Virus record (IMG/VR): IMGVR_UViG_3300028840_007688
Coordinates: 1 to 43,397 of that record
Length of the DNA: 43,397 nt
Source of the DNA: a virus
Strand: one strand, 5' to 3'
The notes under the pieces were generated by a model. It worked only from the letters and a program-made list of their open reading frames with translations, did not search any database and was not told where the DNA came from. Shown one piece after another: positions 40,463 through 43,397 of this stretch. Positions within the stretch are counted from its first letter, which is position 1. Each line of letters opens with the position of its first letter. A program made the translations under genes and the position numbers.

Positions 40463-40935
40463 ACAGGGAACTCCTTTTTCAGACTATCGACGATGAGATT
40501 GAGCTTCGCCTGGGCGACGAGAGCGCTGATGTTGAGAATGGTCACGTCCCAGTTGCTTCTGAAGATGGGGTTCTCACCCGCCTCTACGGATGCCCCGGCC
40601 ATGAGGTCCGCGTCCGTGATGATCTTCCTGCGTACCTTCTCCCAGAAGAACCGGCCAAGCTGATTGGCGAAGTTCTTGGAGACGTTCTCGAAGTGAAAGA
40701 TGAGCTTGCAGACGTCCGGTGCGATCTCGATCACACCGTACTCCAGGACGCCCTGGCGCAGGGACATCTTCTTGAAGGGGATGAAGATGTCGTCGCCGTG
40801 GATGGTCTGGTCGACGCTCTCTTGAAGCGTCGCCACATCCTCATCGGTGACTGTTCCTACGAGACGAGCGTAGTCGGGATCGCCGGGTTGGATGATCTTC
40901 GGGGTCTTGCGTGGTTTTGAGCTTAGATTTCCCAT
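40459..40935 (-). CDS. hypothetical protein, 158 aa
   Basis: Mixed alpha/beta protein; notable segments are IHGDDIFIPFKKMSLRQG and YGVIEIAPDVCKLIFHF. No family recognised. ATG at 40935 has an AGAGG site 5 nt upstream. It directly precedes and overlaps the sigma factor gene, so a link to transcription control is possible but only positional. Confidence 0.72.
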   Translation of the reverse strand: MGNLSSKPRKTPKIIQPGDPDYARLVGTVTDEDVATLQESVDQTIHGDDIFIPFKKMSLRQGVLEYGVIEIAPDVCKLIFHFENVSKNFANQLGRFFWEKVRRKIITDADLMAGASVEAGENPIFRSNWDVTILNISALVAQAKLNLIVDSLKKEFPV

Positions 40936-41374
40936 TCTGCCTCTCCCTCAGCATTGGCCCGATAACGTCGGCGTACGAATGGAGTGCGGTCACGAGATCC
41001 CTGTACGGGTATCTTCGTAAAAAGAAGCCGACGACCAGGCCCATGAAATGAAGACGCGCCCGGATGGGCGCGACAAAAGCTTCATCGAGAAAGAAATCCG
41101 AGACTCCCTTGCTCACCCGGACGCTGATGATGTGGGGTTGCTCTTCTTGAGATTCGAGGATGCGGGGCTTGTAGTAGGAGGGGTTCTCGAGGTAGTTCTT
41201 GGCGGCGGCAGAAACGATGTCGACGAGGGGCCGGCTCGAGTCTCTGCTTACTCGATCCAGTAGATCCTTTGTGCTGTCGGACAGGCGGACACGAATCAGG
41301 TGCCCGACTTTTCGTCCGGCAAGCAGGCGGCGGACCCGGTCACCTTGCTGAATCTGTGCTTGCAGTCCTGGCAA
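40841..41374 (-). CDS. ribbon-helix-helix-like protein, up to 177 aa, start uncertain
   Basis: HLIRVRLSDSTKDLLDRVS near residue 25 looks like an RHH DNA-binding motif (strand, then two helices). A second RVSKGVSDFF segment near residue 86 has a similar opening, so the motif may be duplicated. No in-frame ATG lies before the domain; the available start is a TTG at 41374 with a poor ribosome site, inside the upstream gene. The 3' end overlaps the next gene by 95 nt and is Arg/Ser-rich. Possibly a phage repressor or regulator. Confidence 0.55.
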   Translation of the reverse strand: MPGLQAQIQQGDRVRRLLAGRKVGHLIRVRLSDSTKDLLDRVSRDSSRPLVDIVSAAAKNYLENPSYYKPRILESQEEQPHIISVRVSKGVSDFFLDEAFVAPIRARLHFMGLVVGFFLRRYPYRDLVTALHSYADVIGPMLRERQNGKSKLKTTQDPEDHPTRRSRLRSSRRNSHR

Positions 41375-41508
41375 AGGAACGAGCCCCCCATGTTCTCGGA
41401 GGCCGTCTTGATCAGATCGTTGTGCTCGACCGCGATCTTCTCAGCACCCTCCTCGATCACATTCATGCTCTTGCACTTCGGACATTGAATTGCGCCGTAC
41501 TTTTCCAC
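41296..41508 (-). CDS. small zinc-ribbon protein, 70 aa
   Basis: CPKCKSMNV at residues 9-17 and CQDCKHRF about 30 residues later form a four-cysteine zinc ribbon. The GTG at 41508 follows GGAGTGG by 5 nt. It is the first gene after the AT-rich region at 41543-41600 and overlaps the RHH-like gene. Confidence 0.72.
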   Translation of the reverse strand: MEKYGAIQCPKCKSMNVIEEGAEKIAVEHNDLIKTASENMGGSFLCQDCKHRFSKVTGSAACLPDEKSGT

Positions 41509-41556
41509 GTGACCACTCCGAGTGAAAAATCAAGGGTCGTTTTTGAGCATATCGAC

Positions 41557-41580
41557 TTTTCGTGAAAATTTCCACGAAAA
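41557..41580. repeat. inverted repeat in AT-rich control region
   Basis: TTTTCGTG and CACGAAAA (8-bp arms, 8-nt spacer) lie in the most AT-rich part of the window (about 41543-41600), between the noncoding RNA terminator and the zinc-ribbon gene. On the minus strand a TATATT-like -10 overlaps the repeat. It could be an operator or a hairpin in the leader; the RHH-like protein nearby is a possible ligand. Confidence 0.45.
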
Positions 41581-41603
41581 TATAAAATACGAACTTGATT
41601 TTC

Positions 41604-41899
41604 GCTGAGTAAAAAGAAACTCGATCCGCGCGGGTATCGAGTCTCTTCCGGAACCGATCGTGGCGTGCACACCTCGATCCCGCCTACACGTCTTACGTTT
41701 CGGCGGCTGACCCCTCCTTGACCAAGCAGGTCGGTTCCCCGTCACGGCTGCGCGTGCCGATCAGGTATCCCGTCTCCTTGGCCCGTACCCCATCTCTCAA
41801 GCGGCTGCTTGATCGACGGTCAACCTGGTGCTCCCTACGGTGCTTCCTTTAAGCCCTTATGGGCCACGACAGAGTTGTGAATGAATGAAAGGTTCCTAC
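41604..41899 (-). ncRNA. structured noncoding RNA, about 290 nt, unknown family
   Basis: Between a GTCATAAGA box (41914-41906) and an intrinsic terminator (41642-41610) the minus strand has no convincing gene but many hairpins. Examples in transcript order: GCCC-AUAA-GGGC; UCAAGC-AGCC-GCUUGA; GACC-UGCUU-GGUC; CCGCC enclosing ACGU-AAG-ACGU and closed by GGCGG; GAUCG enclosing GGUG-UGCA-CGCC and closed by CGAUC. A GAUCAAGCAG segment can also pair with CUGCUUGGUC about 85 nt downstream, so alternative folds or a pseudoknot are possible. It does not match tmRNA, RNase P, SRP or tRNA patterns that I can check by eye. Exact 5' end is inferred. Confidence 0.6.
41610..41642 (-). terminator. intrinsic terminator of the noncoding RNA
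   Basis: A 7-bp stem ACTCGAT (41642-41636) with ATCGAGT (41625-41619), with an inner GC-rich CCGCGCGG loop that can extend pairing, followed on the minus strand by TTTCTTTTT. Confidence 0.85.
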
Positions 41900-41905
41900 C
41901 GAGTT

Positions 41906-41933
41906 TCTTATGACTGATCAGCATGCCCTTTTT
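41906..41933 (-). promoter_or_regulatory. putative leftward phage promoter (GTCATAAGA) for the noncoding RNA
   Basis: Exact GTCATAAGA at 41914-41906, with a five-A tract 14 nt upstream on the minus strand, similar to the A-tract plus box at 2649 and 5873. It overlaps the TAA stop of the gene at 41908-42168. The structured RNA begins just downstream. Confidence 0.5.
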
Positions 41934-42168
41934 GGTAGTCGGGCAGGGCGTCCCTGGCCATACTCCGTGTGGCCAAGCCTTGGTCGGTTAAAAGGCTGAT
42001 GATGATCTGCTGACCGCGCATGATCGCAGTGTGATTCAGAAGCACTTCGGCGAGAACTGAACGATCGCTCGGCTCTCCGTCGACGATTCGGTTCAGCATG
42101 TTCATCGTACTCCGGCGGCGATCATCGAGATTTCCGAGAAGTGCGAAGACGGCGTTCGGGTCGGTCAT
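41908..42168 (-). CDS. small hypothetical protein, 86 aa
   Basis: ATG at 42168 overlaps the ligase stop by 4 nt. Helical, with FALLGNLDDRRRSTMNMLNR and IIISLLTDQGLAT. No family recognised. A longer reading upstream in the same frame lies inside the ligase gene and is rejected. Confidence 0.7.
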   Translation of the reverse strand: MTDPNAVFALLGNLDDRRRSTMNMLNRIVDGEPSDRSVLAEVLLNHTAIMRGQQIIISLLTDQGLATRSMARDALPDYQKGHADQS

Positions 42169-43397
42169 ACCGCCTCCCCCGCGGCCGCCAGGAACTGCTC
42201 CTCGGACATGATCTCGTGCCCGGCCTTGCGCGCGGCCTGAGCCTTGGTGCTCGTGGAGTTGGGGTCGGCGATGATCAGGACGTTCTTCTTGCCCTTTTGC
42301 CAACCGATGCGCGCTCCCTTCTCCATGGCGAGGTCTTCGAGGTCGTTCCGCTTCCGCGTCATCTTTCCTGTGAACTTGACGGCCCATCCGTCCAGGTTTC
42401 CTCCCTTCGGCATGGGTACCTCCGGATTCACATGGTTGAGGAGGCGTTGGATGTTGGCGGCCTCCTGTTTCATTCCTTCGTCGATGGTCTTGACCATCTC
42501 CTCACCGATGCCGTCCACGTTGGTGTAGGCCAACGGCGAGCGGTTCAGCAGGATGTGGTCGATGGAGAAGCCGGCGTCGATGAGCGCTCGGAAGCGCCGG
42601 CGCCCCACGTTGGGGACGTGGGCGGCCAAGATGTACTCGGGCTTCACGGTCTTCTTCAGCATGAGCTGCTGGAAGACCTTCCTCCCGTTGGCTCCGAACT
42701 CCTGCCAGAACTCGAACCGCTGGTTGTAGAGCTGGTAGGGACGTCGGACACCCATCTCCACGAGCTTCTCCAAGGTCCTCTTTCCGACGCCCTTCAGCTC
42801 GATGAGGCGCAGCCAGTGGGCAACGCTTCCGGAGTCCTTGGCTTCGCAGGCCAGGTTCTTGCACTTGAGGTAGGCCCCGTCCCTCTCGAGGACGCTCTTG
42901 CAGGCTGGACACGACCCGGGGATAACCAGGGGTGCGCCGGCCTTGAGGACCTTCTCCACTGCTGGAATGGTGTCGCCGCGGCGCGAGATCTCGACCAGGG
43001 CCCCAACGCCCACGCCCAGGTTCTTCAGCCAGGGATAGTTGTTCCCCGTCGCGTGGGTGACTGTGACGCCCCCCACCTTCACCGGCTCGACGTGGACTCT
43101 CGGGTTGACCCTCCCGGACCGGCCGGCGACGTGCTCGATCTCGGTGACTTGGGTCTCGGCCACGTCCGGATTGAACTTGTAGACGAAGGCGTCGTCGGGC
43201 AGGAAGGGATCTCCTGGATCCCTCTCGCCTACACGGTCGACGTACACTACGATGCCGTCCATCTCGTAGGCTCGTTCGTAGCGAGTCTTCACCACACCGT
43301 TCCATGCGTGCCAGAGGCTCGTGATTCCCTTCGTCTTGAACGAGTCGACGGTCTTGAGTCCCAGCTCCTTGATGCGTGCCAGCATCTCGCTCTTGGT
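42165..43397 (-). CDS. ligA: NAD-dependent DNA ligase, C-terminal ~410 aa; N-terminus beyond window
   Basis: The gene enters from the right edge; the AMP-accepting KxDG lysine lies outside. Visible in order: adenylation-domain motif MDGIVVYVD, motif V-like YKFNP, OB-fold segment (GRSGRVNPRVHVEPVKVGG and ISRRGDTIPAVEKV), a four-cysteine zinc finger (CPACK, then CKNLAC), helix-hairpin-helix segments (LKGVGKRTLEKLVEMG, VPNVGRRRFRAL, VDGIGEEMV) and a BRCT domain (WAVKFTGKMTRKRNDLE to HEIMSEEQFL). This is the complete LigA domain order from mid-adenylation on, with no truncation seen. It seals nicks in phage DNA replication or repair using NAD+. Confidence 0.95.
   Translation of the reverse strand, partial: TKSEMLARIKELGLKTVDSFKTKGITSLWHAWNGVVKTRYERAYEMDGIVVYVDRVGERDPGDPFLPDDAFVYKFNPDVAETQVTEIEHVAGRSGRVNPRVHVEPVKVGGVTVTHATGNNYPWLKNLGVGVGALVEISRRGDTIPAVEKVLKAGAPLVIPGSCPACKSVLERDGAYLKCKNLACEAKDSGSVAHWLRLIELKGVGKRTLEKLVEMGVRRPYQLYNQRFEFWQEFGANGRKVFQQLMLKKTVKPEYILAAHVPNVGRRRFRALIDAGFSIDHILLNRSPLAYTNVDGIGEEMVKTIDEGMKQEAANIQRLLNHVNPEVPMPKGGNLDGWAVKFTGKMTRKRNDLEDLAMEKGARIGWQKGKKNVLIIADPNSTSTKAQAARKAGHEIMSEEQFLAAAGEAV

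Noticed and set aside
41530-41745. Leftward 71-aa ORF across the noncoding RNA
   Set aside because: It runs through the RNA hairpins and the terminator, is Arg/Lys-rich and has no ribosome site; the structured RNA explains the region better.
41640-41900. tRNA, tmRNA, RNase P RNA, SRP RNA or group I intron
   Set aside because: No acceptor stem with a T-loop motif, no tag reading frame, and none of the conserved core sequences of these RNAs were found by eye.
1-43397. CRISPR array, insertion sequence, integrase or attachment site
   Set aside because: No regularly spaced direct repeats, transposase or recombinase motifs, or terminal repeats were seen.

Overview
The window is about 43 kb of a tailed bacteriophage genome with a contractile tail (myovirus). 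The evidence is a large terminase, a candidate head maturation protease, a capsid block, a contractile tail sheath and a tail tube-like protein, packed into short, overlapping, single-strand gene blocks. The host cannot be named from the sequence. Base composition is fairly GC-rich and Shine-Dalgarno sites are strong, which fits a bacterial host. Nothing suggests a chromosome: there are no ribosomal, tRNA or metabolic genes.

Layout. (1) 1-5853 is mostly leftward and holds small accessory genes: a Thg1-like 3'-5' tRNA polymerase cut by the left edge, a DUF4262 protein, a DUF1232 membrane protein and many small cysteine-pair proteins. Intrinsic terminators lie between these genes, and four of them sit directly against the next gene's ribosome binding site. 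(2) Two divergent promoter regions (about 2649-2740 and 5873-5923) separate leftward from rightward transcription. (3) 5944-12105 is a single 2053-residue polypeptide with a full bacterial-type RNA polymerase beta followed by beta prime, including the NADFDGD metal site. (4) 12107-39427 is a rightward virion block: tail spike, unknown proteins, large terminase, membrane-segment-rich virion proteins, protease, acidic scaffold-like protein, major capsid protein with a strong terminator, neck proteins, an unusually long tail sheath, tagged internal proteins and tail tube. (5) 39500-43397 is leftward again: a sigma-70 family factor, small genes, a structured noncoding RNA with its own promoter box and terminator, and an NAD-dependent DNA ligase cut by the right edge.

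How it fits together. The phage appears to carry its own core polymerase as one chain plus its own sigma factor, with no alpha or omega visible in the window. Repeated promoter-like boxes (GTCATAAGA leftward, ATAGTKAGAAC rightward) are candidates for sites read by that enzyme.

The virion block shows two recurring protein motifs. One is a tag-like FxxGFxxELxK helix in six proteins. The other is KxAxE, which resembles the (S/A/G)-x-E sites cut by phiKZ-type head proteases. Together with the candidate protease at 22604-24139 they suggest a system that loads and then trims internal head proteins. The most unusual items are the fused polymerase, the shared tag, the noncoding RNA and the terminator-to-RBS junctions.
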